NCBI GenBank assembly: GCA_021397835.1
Contig: JAJFZO010000734.1
Span: 248,001 to 312,000, forward strand
DNA length: 64,000 bases
Direction: 5' to 3'
Source of the DNA: Moringa oleifera
Taxonomy: Eukaryota; Streptophyta; Magnoliopsida; Brassicales; Moringaceae
In this document: positions 10,833 to 23,700 of the stretch, one piece after another
Position numbering within the stretch: position 1 is the stretch's first letter
How the letters are laid out: the number at the start of each line of letters is the position of its first letter
The notes under the pieces: generated by a model
Database searches by the model: none
What the model was told of the DNA's origin: nothing
Seen by the model: only the letters and a program-made list of their open reading frames with translations
Made by a program: the position numbers and the translations under genes

Positions 10833-13800
10833 CTAATTATGTTTATAGTCTTTTGTGGAGTAGAGCAAACAATGGACTATCTTAGATCTAGTTGGTCTGG
10901 AACATAAAAAACCTAATTTAGCTTGAGAAGCTAAAATGAAATAATCAGATTTATGGCCACGTCGTTTAAGATCAACTAATATATGAGCAACATAATCTAA
11001 TTTGATTCTACCATTATTTTTAACCCAATCACATTTGAACAATGTTATTTTAAACATATGGTAATTAAGCTCCCACATTTCCTTGATAACACCATAAAAT
11101 GAAAATTGTCCAATTACTAGATTCTTGTCCTTAGCACTTGACATTTGCATTGTTGTTGCAACTACAATGACTCCACTATTTTGTGTAATTCGACTATTAT
11201 CATGTTTCCATGTATGGAAGCGATAACCATTCACATCATATCTAGGATATTTTATAACTTCAGGACAAGGTCCATGTGTTAACCATTTCACCAAAAAGGA
11301 AGGTTGATTTTGTCTTTCTATTTCTGATGCAACTTATAGACAAAAATTTGATCGAATAGATTTTAGTATTAAATAAATAGATGACATATGGTCATGTTAA
11401 AGAAACTGATAAATAGTTTTCCTCGAAATCAAGAAATAAAGGTCTGAGTATGCTCATCTTGTAACCATTTAAATTGTTTTGATTGACGGGGATACTGTAA
11501 TTTCACATACTTGATATGCTCACTGTTCATGAAATAAGGTTAAGCTCGTCTAATGAATGCATATATGTATAAAGTATATGTTTTATAATCAAAATACACA
11601 GATTAGGAAGAGACATACTCAACATATAGTTGAACGTCAAGTGAATTCAGTAATACTTAAAGATGTGCCTGCTCTAATTCTTGTCGATCAACAGTAACAA
11701 TGTGACCACTAGGTAAGGGCTTTCCAACTTGGATGTCATCTTCTTTTCTAAATGGAATACCAATTGGATGCATGTTAGAGTAATAACCTTCACAAAATTC
11801 AAGTGTTTCTTCTACAATGTAGCAATCATCAATACATCCTTAAGGACGATTATGGTTATGAACATATCCTTTCAAAGTTTTCATGAACCGTTCAAATAGA
11901 TACATCTGTCTAAGGTATATCGATCCACGTAATCTCACTTCTCTAATAAAGTGAATTGTTAAATGCACCATTATATCGAAAAAAGAAGATGGAAAGTATT
12001 TTTCAAATAAGCAAAGAGTTACCACCAAATCTTGCTGTAATTTGCCTAGTTTTGAAACATCCACAACCTTACTACACAAAGCATTGAAGAAGAAGCAAAA
12101 TCTCATGATTGCGTATCTAAAATGTTTTGGCAAACCAGAGCCAATAACCAATGGTAGAAGTTATTGCATAAAAGCATGACAATCGTAAGACTTAAGACCT
12201 CGAATTTTCATATCTGTCATTGACACAAGATTTTTGAAATTTGTTACATACGCAAATGTCTTTTATGTTTGATAATATCTCACAAAACATCCTTCTCTCT
12301 GATTTGCTTAGAGTGTAACAAGTAGCTGGTAAATAAATACGGCCATTTACAACCTTGGGAGCTAACTCTTTTCTTAAGCTAATTTCTACAAGGTCTAGTC
12401 GAGTGTTGATCCCATGTTTAAATTTTTTAGGAATATTAAGTAAAGTTCCATAAATGCTTTCGTAAACATTTTTTTCAATATGCATTACATCTAAAATGTG
12501 CCGAACATGTAAATGTTTCTAATATTTAAGGTCAAAAAAGCATGATTTTTTCTTGAAGCATGTTTGAATATTATCATTCAATCTTTTACCCTGTGTCATT
12601 TTCCTCTTAGCAACAATTTTTTTTACCCCATACATTAGTAATAGAGCTTACTTTTTGCAGTATTTCTTCTCCACTTAGTGCACAAAGAGGTGAATCGGTT
12701 TCATGTTCTCCACTAAATGTTTTCTTTTACTTTTTAAATGGGTGATTTTTTTTGAAGGAATCGTCTATAACCCATATGTACATTCTTCTTATCATGTTGT
12801 AATGTACAAGCATATGTGCTTTCACCACATATTGGATAAGCATAATATCCCTTAACTGGACAACCACAAAGATTTCAATAAGCAGGAAAATCATTAATTG
12901 TCCATAATAAAACAGCTCATAACATAAATAACTCTTTTAGGTAAGAATCATAGACTTCTATATTAACCTCCCATAAAAGCTTCAAATCATCAATCAATGA
13001 AGCAAGATATACATCAATATCATTACCTGATTGGCGATGTCCTGATATAAGCAAAGATAACATCATGAATTTTCGTTTCATAGATAACCAAGGTGGTAGA
13101 TTATATGTTATCATTACCATTGGCTAACAACTATATGCAGTGCTAAGGGAACTATGTGGATTTATTCCATCAGTAGAAATAGTCAATCAAAGATTTCTGT
13201 GTTCAGATGCAAAACTTGGCCACTTAAAGTCTACTAACTTCTAAGCAAGTGAATTGGCAGGATGTCTTAGTTCCCCATCCACTTCCTTTTTGTTAGCATG
13301 CCAAGTTAAATGTTGTGTAATTTATGGTGACCAAAACATTTGCTTGAACCGTGGAATATGAGGAAAGTACCACAATACTTTAGCAGGAATCTCTTTCGTT
13401 TGGTTTTTGACCTTACCATTTTCTTTCCATCTCGATAGTCCACAAGTAAAACAAGATAAATTCTTATACTCCTTTTTAGAAAGTATACAATCATTCGGGC
13501 AAACATGTATTTCTCATAATGTAAACCAAATGTGTTCATAGTTTTTTTTTGCTTCATACATCGATGTAAAGATTTCGTTTCCAGCACTAAACATATCAGA
13601 CAAACAACTTAACAAATCAGAAAAACTCTTATCTAACCACCCATATTTTCCTTTTATGTTATCTAATCTCATTAATGCAAACAACTTAGTATATTTCATG
13701 TTACAACGATATAAAGGCTTTTTTACATCTTCTAGTAAGTTTTGATATAATTTAGGATCATCTTAACAATATTCAAATGCATCATTAACCATGTCTATTA

Positions 13801-14101
13801 TATTGTCGATATGATCATCATTGTAAGATTCATCAAACACTTATTTCTTATTTGTGCAAGATCTAGAAGAACACTCTTCCCCATGCCAAATCCATCTCTT
13901 ATACCTCTTATTAATCTCTTTACTAAACAAATGATACTTTACTTCTTCAACACTTAATAATGTTAAATTAGCACATGATTGACAAGGACATCTAACGAGT
14001 ATAGGATCTTCATAATGAGATATGGCAAAAAAAAGAAACTCATCCATGCCATCAGAAAATTCCTTAGACAATCTATTCAAATGCATCCAAGATTTATCCA
14101 T
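10833..14101 (-). pseudogene. TNP2-type CACTA transposase, full-length but decayed
   Basis: Translation in pieces from ATG at 14101 gives the standard domain order. The transposase-associated domain (MDKSWMHLNR start, RCPCQSCAN, WIWHGEE) occupies about 13841-14101. The linker with CGLSRWKENGK and the TNP2/Transposase_21 core (STDGINPHSSLS, GNDIDVYLASLIDDLK, LLWTINDFPAY, HIEKNVYESIYGTLL) occupies about 12190-13700. DUF4218 (GLPKHFRYAIMRF, FIREVRLRGSIYLRQMYLFE) lies at about 11640-12160, and DUF4216 (YPRYDVNGYRFHTW, QNSGVIVVATTMQM, ELNYHMFKI) at 10833-11330. Many in-frame stops interrupt it, including Trp and Gln codons turned to stops. It would have cut and pasted its element; it is now inactive. 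Confidence 0.9.
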
Positions 14102-16080
14102 ATTCTATCCTATGATGACAAATAAAAGAAAACCCAATTATTATATATGCTTATTATGTATGTAAAGCAATGTTATTGTAAAAATAAGATAAGAAACAAG
14201 GTTCCTATAGACTGAAAGGCCTTAAGCAAAACGAAGACTATTTCTTCTAAACACATGGTACATTATTAGATTAGTAAAGTATTATTAACTTGAAATAATG
14301 TTAGCTGTGCAGAAAGAGTAGTAGCTTTTGTCTGAAGGGTTTTGACTTTTCTTTCAAGTTCTATTAATATGTAACAAGCTTTCCTTTCCTTCGAATGAGC
14401 AACTAACTATTGATTTACAATTATCCTGCATGATGAACCATATCATTTGTGAGAAAAAAAAAGCCTTTATTACTAGCACAACAAAATACTAATAAAGTTC
14501 CACTTTAAGTGACATACCTGAATATCAATAAACTTTTTCTCTCAATGATTATTCTCCTATTATTGATTTATCTTTGCTTCAACTAAAGTAATCCCTAATC
14601 CATCAAGTACTGCGTGTTTACAAGACACATTAGTTATCAATTATCCAAAATATTTGTAAAACTAATATTTTCTACCATGATTTATTTAGAGTTTCTAGTA
14701 TCACAGTGGAAACCAAACTGGAATTCAAAATGTCAAAAAAAAAAAAAAAAACTTAAGACATGCAAAATGTTTGACAAATCAATAAAGACACAGTCATAAT
14801 AGAAATTGAGTTGAAGTTACAAAATTCTTCAAGGAAATATTAGCAATCTTTTTTGGTGAGCAACATGGATTACACTATATAAAGAGTCAAGGATTTAGTT
14901 CATGTACTAAATGTTAGTCCAATGGTTACTGCAAAACCAAACTAAGCCTGCTCTGCTAGTTCAACTATTTCCAACTAAATTTTCAACTAAATAATTAATA
15001 GTTATAGGGACACCAAGCTAAATTACAGAGATGTAAGAGGCATATCATTTACTATAAACTAGTAACCAGACTTTGTTAAACTATAGATAACAAGCATTAA
15101 CAACCATTCACAGAGCAGGCCAAATTCTTTGATTCAGACAAAAATAAAGCAAAATTACTTCAATAGGATGCATCCTAACAAGTTACAGTGTGAAACAATG
15201 AATCTGTCTAGAAAAAAAATGTGCAATTTACTTAATATATCTTAAGGTGGGTGGTGATTGCATTGCAAGAATAATAACAGTAACACTAATTTCCAAATTC
15301 ATAGAGAACATGCTCTAGTAAAAATTTTCTCCCTTGATTTACTTACAATTTCTAGTATCACAAAGGCAACACACATGGGTATCTTCTGACAGTGCACAAT
15401 AACAAAAGAAGAAAATTTTAGAACAAAACTAAGTAAGAAATTGCAAGACTTGACAAGAAAATCTCTATTTCTCTCTTATAATGTAAGATGAAGGTTTGAT
15501 TAGTTTTACATACCATTTTTTTTTTTTTTTTGCTTTAATGGTATCATGTGATAGTGCACAAAGCTTATTTCATAAAATTTTGGAAAGAATGAAGCTTTGG
15601 TCGTTAGAAGAGAGAAATTTTTGTTTCAAAGAATAGTGTTTTTGTGGGAAAGTGAAGGAAGAACACTGGCATTACGTGGGTAAAGATCCTTAAGTATTAT
15701 AGTACACATTGTATACTATTTAAAGTCTATTACCACTAAAATACCATTTTATAAGATTTTCATTCACTAAGTGGTAAAGTCTAATAAGGTTGACTAAGAG
15801 AGCCTGGTTCAAGTTGACACTCTAGCTTTTTTCTCAAAATAATTCAAACATATCTTTTATTAAACAAACAACATAATTAACCAAAATCAATTATAGACCA
15901 AATGATTGTAAATGTGATATAATTTCCAATAGGACTTGGGTTCGAGTCTGTTGGTTTGCTTTTTAATCAAATATTTAAATTAGAAATAAAATCACAAAAA
16001 AACACATCACATGGTTTTTTTAGACTAGATGGCAATGACATTTATCAATATCTCTAGGAGAGATTGATATGAGTCTCCAT
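14102..16080. other. 5' non-coding region of the CACTA element
   Basis: This is AT-rich DNA between the transposase start codon and the subterminal array. It has no supported gene. By position it would hold the promoter, 5' leader and possibly introns of the transposase gene. Two long A or T runs occur near 14740 and 15518. Confidence 0.6.
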
Positions 16081-16290
16081 CACAAATTTTTTTTCTAATT
16101 ATAGATTTTTTATGATGGTCCCTCAGAACTGTCATGTAAGTTATGCTTTTTATGATGGTCTCTTGGGACCGTCATGTATGTTAAGTTTTTTATAACGATC
16201 TTTCAAGAGAATCATGTATTCGATTTTTTTATGACGGTCATAAAAGACCATCATAAAATACTGTCATTAAAAACAGTTTTTCTTGTGGTG
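16081..16290. repeat. Right subterminal repeats and TIR of the CACTA element ending at 16290
   Basis: About six degenerate units of TTTTTATGATGGTC or its complement, including GACCGTCATG and GACCATCATAAAA, precede the terminus TTTTTCTTGTGGTG. The expected final TAGTG reads TGGTG, a single change in the most conserved part of the terminus. Confidence 0.85.
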
Positions 16291-19200
16291 ATTAGGATAA
16301 CTACATATTTTATCTCGCTAGAGATTAGTGTATCTTAATCATATGTCAACTGTCTACCTAAAAGCGTGTCATAGGTCATTGGCATAGTTGCTCATATTAT
16401 TAACATCTTTTTTTTTCTTTAAAGTGTTTTTCTTTGCCTTTGATTTTTCCAACGATCTTAGCTATATCAAAATCTAATTGATAATAAGGTTTAATAGTTT
16501 AATTGATAGCATAATTTGCGCCCAATTTTGCTGCTTCTAATGGCATTTTATTGTTAGTAAGCCTTTGATCCGAAATATGGTTATTGATTCATTTTTCATT
16601 ACATTAACATGTCTCGATAAATATGAATTGAAAGTTTGACCTTATGTTTGATCATTCTATTCAAGAGGAATCTTTAAATCAATGCTAGGCCAATTTCATA
16701 GATTTCAATCTAGCCCTTCATTATTAGTGGTTTGCTTTCAAAGGGGATTGATTCCTAGTAACCTTACTAATAAAGAGACTTGAAAGTAGTAAATGATGCA
16801 AACTTTAGAGCATCCTATCTTACAAAGAATTTTTTAAAGGGGCTTGAAAATCAGAACACAATCTAATGGATTTAAAACTCGTATTTTTATTAAATAAAAA
16901 TTGGCTTATAGCTAGTTCTACTCATAATTGAAAGTGTTAATTAAAAATCAAAAATTCAAACTTTAAAACAAAGCTGTTCAGTCCTCCCCATTGAGAGTAC
17001 TTCACTCTCCTTAGAGTGCTTACATATAAGGAAGGAAGATGTTTAAGGCTCACACATACGCAAATTACAATAGGATCGCAAATTGTAAACTGTACACTTC
17101 CTCCCATTAAACTCCCAGTGGTAAACTAAAGTTGGAAAACAACCCTCATCCCAATGGGGTGTTTGAGCTGATAAAATCTATTATTTCACATGTCTTTCTT
17201 CGAATAGTCCATCTTTATTTGCCCTAGATCCCTCATGCGGTGGTCCCACTGCAGGTAACTGCCCCTTCTGTTATAGCTTTTCATCTATTTAACATAACTT
17301 TGCTGCTTTTCCTTGTTCTCTACATGATCAGACCCCCTTACCTGTTCACTTACTGGCTACTTTATTAAGTTTCTATGAATAGGTAAGCAAGATTTATAGC
17401 CTTAATGATAAACAAATGGGCATTTTTTAGGACTAGCCCACTTCCTATTCATCAAAAGAGTGATTTTTTGCAAATAATTAAAGGAACCGTTGTAAGATTA
17501 CCGAAACACTAGATACGGGGACTACCCAAGCTAATGTAGAGGCAAGAACACTTTCTGGCCAAGTTCCATTAATTGATCATAATGATATCATGGAAATGTT
17601 ACATGATATATATAGAAGCAAAAAAAGAATCACCTTAATACTAAACTAGATTGATCCCAAGATCTTCTTGAAAATGGGAAGATTTAAGATAGCAACCACC
17701 TTCCTAGAGAGCGTGAGATGCATGTACTAGCTGAGTGGGGATGCAGCTCCGTGGACTACTGATAGGGCCTGATAGGTGGTGTTATCACACCCTTCTCAAA
17801 GGAATTATACGTGACACCCTCAAACCAACATGTCCTCCTTTTTTATTCCTAGGCAGACATTTTTATTCATTCATTAATTAATTCAAGGTACTTGTAGCTT
17901 GCTTCCAAGTCCAAGTGCTAGCAGTAAAAGCTTGCCATCGAAAGTAAACTTTCGAGCCAAGAAAAAGCTAAAAAAACATAAATGCCCCTGTAATCTTTTT
18001 TAAGCATGAAGTAACTTTGAGAAAGGATGGTTATAGAAATCATCATACTAGTAAAAATGCTTTAGCTTACCTATAATAAGGAGCCTTTTCTTGACCATTA
18101 GTACTTTACTAATAAGAAGGGTTTTTCTCGCTTATTCAGTATTACTTTGGCTTTGCTGTCCATATTTTGTTAGCATGAAAGCTACTACAACTAAAAAAAT
18201 GAATGAAGGAAGAAGGCATTAGCATTAGAAAGACTACATGAGGCATTTTGAGTTGACCACAATACAAGTCATGAGGAATAGCAAAGTTAAGCAAGATAGG
18301 CTTTTTGATGTCAAAAGCCCCAAAACTAGCTATCTTATAAAAGATAACTAATGTAAGCTTACTCAACTAATCTCATAAGTAAATGCCTATTCGCATTGCA
18401 ACTAATAGGAAAAAAAACAAAACAAAACAACTACAAGACTAGACGAGTAGTTAAGTGCTCCTTATTGTTCATATCATTAGGTTTGAGCTTCCTAAGCTCT
18501 GTGCTGTTGAGGTACTCTACAAGGGTCTTACCACTTTGATTTATTATATTTGAGTCACTGGAGTACTTTGGGATTGCATTCCACACTAAGGATTTATGCT
18601 TGTGGGGTAGGGTGAATATTATAGACAGGCAGACTAGTGGTTAATAATCGTTTAGACTTGGTAAAGGTTATCGTGGCACCTGTAGTAGGATATAGGACTT
18701 ATCATCATGCCCATGGACTAAGTTATGATGTCTCCATCCTTAACATTCATCAAGCAGGCCACGTGGATTGGCCAAAGTCTTCTTTGGCTAATGAGACCTA
18801 ATCCCGAAGCCTTTAGAGTATTTTTTTGATAGGCACCTTTATCTGCATAAGGAATTTGCTGCTGATAGATCCTTACCAGTGTCGTTCTCCTTCCTCTACC
18901 ACCTTTTGACCCGTAGCAGTATAAGGTCATAAATTTCAAACATTCATGCTCGATTGTGAGACTGCTTGTTGAACATCTGATAATGCATTGCTCTGAACTA
19001 AGCTATGTAACAATGAAATTCTCCTTGATCCTTACAGGATATGCTTGATGATCCCCTATAATACGCTTACTTAGGGACTTTCTACTCAAGCTTTTTCACT
19101 AGTTAAGCATTGTCCAATAAACTCCCTATTTTTCTCATCCCTTTCTTAAGTTATTTGATTAGGATACTATCATCTAGGTTCCTAAACTTTCCATAGATGG

Positions 19201-20694
19201 CAAAGCGTAGATGGCAAGTAGTTGTATGGATACGGTGCTTGATGCATAGATAATTCTCCAACCTTCACAAAAGTTGCATAGGAGTCATCGTCGGAGAGTC
19301 TTCCTTAATGATCAGACTAATGAATTCCATTATACCTTATGCAGCTATCCTACAAAGCCTACCCAAAGGTTCAAGTTAGATTATAAGAAACGAGCAATAC
19401 ATTTTCATATTTTAATGAGAAGCTTTATGACACCCATGATTCCCAATAGTAAGTTGTCAGCATATCGTGCATAACAAATACTTATTAAGTAAGGGGTTTT
19501 TAAGGGGACCAGCTTATGAGCCAAGCGTCTCTTTGACCTGATAACTAGTATCGCATTTTTGCCAGCCCTATAAGTAGCCCTTTCTTTTGCAATACTTCAT
19601 AAGGTCTCTAATGGCCTAATTATTATTACAACCATTCTTTACCATAGAATCTATCCTTCGAGGTCAACCAGACGACTTTTATAAGGAAACGTAATTCAAA
19701 AAAAGCTTGAGTGCTTGTTAAGGAAAATGACAAAAGTCGATGAAAGGGTAAAATAGAAGGCATTTTCTAGTTGCCCCTGAGGAGAAACGTGCTTGTAGAG
19801 GGGGGTGTGCCACAATGAAAAGAGGGAATGAAAGGTCACTTTGCATTGGATGCTCTTTACCCTCCCAAGAATGACGGCTCTATTGTCTTGGGGAGTGTTA
19901 AAGCTTGCTTCTTCTCTAGAGTTTTCTTAGTCACCAATAGGACTTACCCTTGATAAAACTGATTTGATTCTTTGAACAATCGAAATTTCATACATTTATT
20001 GAATTCTCCCTATCTCCTAATCGAGCTTATGTAGGTAGATATTACTTGGTAGGGCCGATAGTAATACACTATGTAGGACAGAGTAAGGGCCCTTCTTATC
20101 ACTTATAAGTCATCTGGTAGAAAAGACTTTCTGAATGGAGTAAAAGAAGTTGGGATCTTCGATTTCTTCCTTAAAGATTAGGATGAGTCAAATGTCAATT
20201 GATGGCATGAAAACACTTTCTGATGTGGAATTCTAAAAACCAATGAGAGATTTCTCACTATTTTGTGATTCGTTTTAACACCGAGTGGTAGCCTTGATGC
20301 GAGCGAAAATGTGATGTGTTTAGAAACTTGGAATCATAAATTGATTTGGAGTACCATTTTGATTGCCGCTTTCATGATCTTTTCTATAGGTAGAACTAGT
20401 ATAAGCAGTCTAAATTTAATCGTTATTTCTTTTTTCATACTTTAAAGAGGGATAAACCTCGTTGTTTGCTCTTTTTATTAATAATCAAGGACCCACTGCC
20501 ATCCTTTTAGTGACTCATAGGGCTTCCTTTTGCTCAGTATTTTTGGTTCTTGAGATTTTCGACACCTCTCCCAAGACCAAAATGATTGTCCCTCCCTAGT
20601 GGGTTTACATCCTTCCCTGAATATTGTCGAGTGCTGTTCACTTTCTTGCCATTCTTGTATCCATCACCTGCAATCCACACAAATGTGTTTGCAA

Positions 20695-20708
20695 CCCCCC
20701 CCCCCCCC
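20695..20708. repeat. Homopolymer C14 tract
   Basis: Fourteen consecutive C residues sit in otherwise AT-rich DNA. It is the longest G or C run I noticed in the window. It could be real or a consensus error. Confidence 0.95.
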
Positions 20709-23700
20709 AAGAGGATGACAAGCAAAGGATTTCTTAAAATACCCCTTGCTTCCAAACTCAACGTATAAGGCTTTCCCATATGAGCATTTGGTATGTGCAT
20801 CAATTTATGGAAAAGTGAAAGGGTCACCATTACTGAAGATCTCCCCTTTAATCTTAGATAGGTCATTTAATGGTCCACTATCATTCATTGTTGTGCTTGC
20901 ATACTAGGCTGAAAGCTTCGTGATACCATTTATCACTGGTTTTTGCCTAAAAAGGTTTATTGCACAAGTTAAGACAAAGGCTCCTAAAGAGGAAAGCTCA
21001 ATAAATGTTAGATGCAAAGTTCTACACCTAATTAAGATCATATTGGCATATTTTCCTTTAAAAAAAAAAACAGAGTTGACCCCTGTTGAAGACAAGAGTA
21101 AGGTACAACAAGGCCATTTCTGTCCACCGCCTTTCTCACAAAAGCGTACATGGACGTAATTGCTCATATGGCTCCCAGCTAGTAAGTAGTTAGCCCTTCT
21201 TTACAAGGAATGGATGGAAGTATGGATAAATCAAATTAAATAGATGAATCCAGTTTTTCTTTTCAGTAATAACATGATGAAATCATCCCTTTCATAAAAA
21301 CCTATGGATCCCCTGCCTATCATGCCACTTCAGCACCTTATGGTCCTTGAAAAGATCGTAATAAGCCCTTTCCGTTAATGTTTTTATAGATTTTAAAATT
21401 TTCATAATGGATCAGAATGAGAATAAATCTCAAAATTTAAGAAATACTCATCTTAGAGCTTTCACTCTCTTCTAAGAAGGGCTTTTTATAGATAAAGAGG
21501 TAAGTCAAGGATAGGTCCCCATTCGATCTATTTCTCATAGTCAGAAGAAGATCTCTCATCCCATGACCTGAATAAGAAGGAATAGCTCTTGATGTGAAAT
21601 CAATATTAAAGAAAGAAGAGGAATTAGATGCTCCAGACTGAAAGCCCTAGATAAGCCTTAGAAAACATACAGACAATGGACTGGACATAAATAATGGAAA
21701 GAAGAAAAAGGCCTTGATGATCATCCTATGTTAATTTTTGCCTTGCCTCGATGATGCACTCTTAGCACACAGAGCAACATACTGAAAAAGAGAAAGAATG
21801 TCTCTATTATTTAATTAAAAGAATCATTGGTTTAACTTATGGATTACGTGAAAAATACGAGAGCTACGCAAGCTGTTATATATTCTCCCCTTACCCTTCA
21901 ATAATAGAAGAACCACTTATCTTCTCTTAGATAATAGTCGACCGGTTCACATTTATGGTCAATGAATAGGCTCAAGGATCTCTTCTTCAATATGATAAAT
22001 TACCATATTGTAGCACCACCACAACGTTGATTCTCCTTATCTTTTTAAACATCCCATGCTATGACTTCAACTTTGAGTATGATGAATGATTGGAAAGATC
22101 TTTATAAAAGTCCCTATTTGATCAAACCAAAAAGTTAGTATATATATAGATAAAAGGGCGAACTACGAGTTGTTTTAAAAAAAACAAGTGACTGACATGA
22201 AACGAGCCTCTCACTGAATGTCTTATTTAAGTGTAAGTTCAAAATCAAGCTAGAAGATAGTGGAATGAGGAGGCTCTTTGCCATTGCAAATAGACCTTAG
22301 TTCGGCCTTTACATGATTAGGTGATGGGTGTGCTTCGTCGTCTTCCAATTGATGAGATATATAACGAAGCTACTCCTCTTGCCATTCTATCAACAAGAAA
22401 GTCAATATTAATAGTGGAGGGAGAATAGTAGTCCCCTACTCATCAATTAGTAGTTGAATAATCCTAGTAATGGTCCTTTTACCTAGCAGAGTTGACTCTT
22501 AGTTAGAAATGATAAGGGAGACCAAAGATTTCAGATTACAACTTAAACATGTTACTTTACGCATAGGCACAGTAAAATTTGAATCTATTGTCTCAAATGA
22601 GTGGCTCTTGGCTTACTTTCCAAAGAAGAGCTTTCATTAACTAAGAAGTGAGAATTGTTGACCTATATGATTTTAGGCTCAAAAAGATGAGGAAACTAAA
22701 TATTTCACTCTTAAAGATTAAGCTCGTTAGTCATATTTTCCATGGTGTCGTGAGAAAGGAGCTTCGAACATGACATTCGTACCCACGGAAAGTTTTGGCA
22801 GGCATTATTATGATCTTGAAGCCCTTGCTAGAAGCTACTCAGTATGGCTCACTATTAAAGAAGGTTTAAGCATCCTTCAACTTAGCCTTGTGATCCACTA
22901 ATTCATCTCTTAATTTGGTATTCCTCAAAAAAGGTGGATAAGGTTAAAAAAAAAAAGTGGTGAGGGCAGAAGAAAAGATTTTCAATTTAAGGTTCTTACC
23001 CTTGGAAATAAGTATTGAACAAAGGACATAATGGGTTAGGTAAAACCTCTTTTGAGAGGAAAGATCTATCAAAGAAAAAAGTTGAAAGCCAAAGGTTTTT
23101 TTTCTCCAATATTATGCTTTAAAAGTTAGACTTGGAACAAAAATAACTCTTATCTATATTTTATTAATAGGATAGGAATTCGTAATGGGACGTTCTTTTC
23201 ATAGATCCTTCGAGCAAGAAAGGTACAGTGCCTTATCGGGGCCTTTGACCACCCTTGAGGTCATCCAAAGCCACTTTAGAGCAAGTTATTAACCGTAGTA
23301 ATATAATGTTCAATGGTGAGGCAAAGCACTAACAAGAAGCTTCCCTTAGGAATCTTTTCCCATGTGGTTTTCTTACCCATAGATAATAAGACCGATCCAT
23401 CTTTCCACGCCTTCTGAAAAGTTATTCTGGTTGGTTATCTTTACCAATGCATTGGTGTGTGACCCTTGCAATCTACCTTCATAAGTATACTTTGACGCAT
23501 CTTTGAACAAGCATATCTTAATGTTTCTACTATTCTTGCTCATCATGCATCATTCTTATGGTCTCTCGAATCGCTTTCAAAGTAGATTTAGTCTTCATTT
23601 TCACTTTTCATTGAGTGTAAAGTTCCTAGTAATCACCTGTGTAAGATTGATCTAACTCAGAAGCACCTTTTCTTTCACAATCGATGAGTACATATCAATG

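Larger units (their letters stand above)
9640..16290 (-). mobile_element. CACTA (En/Spm) element, left-truncated, with decayed TNP2 and TNPA-like genes
   Basis: Coding runs on the minus strand from about 14101 down to 9650. The right terminus is the sequence ending TTTTTCTTGTGGTG at 16290, which is CACCACAAGAAAAA read inward, one base away from the common plant CACTA end CACTACAAGAAAA. A subterminal array of TTTTTATGATGGTC-like units lies at 16081-16290. No matching left terminus or array exists: recognisable element sequence stops inside the TNPA-like gene near 9640, so the left end, and any downstream protease part, is deleted. The right flank trinucleotide is ATT. Confidence 0.85.

Noticed and set aside
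16400..16590. Minus-strand partly open stretch with MPLEAAKLGANYAI
   Set aside because: It reads like coding sequence for a short distance but matches no family I recognise and contains a stop; left unannotated.
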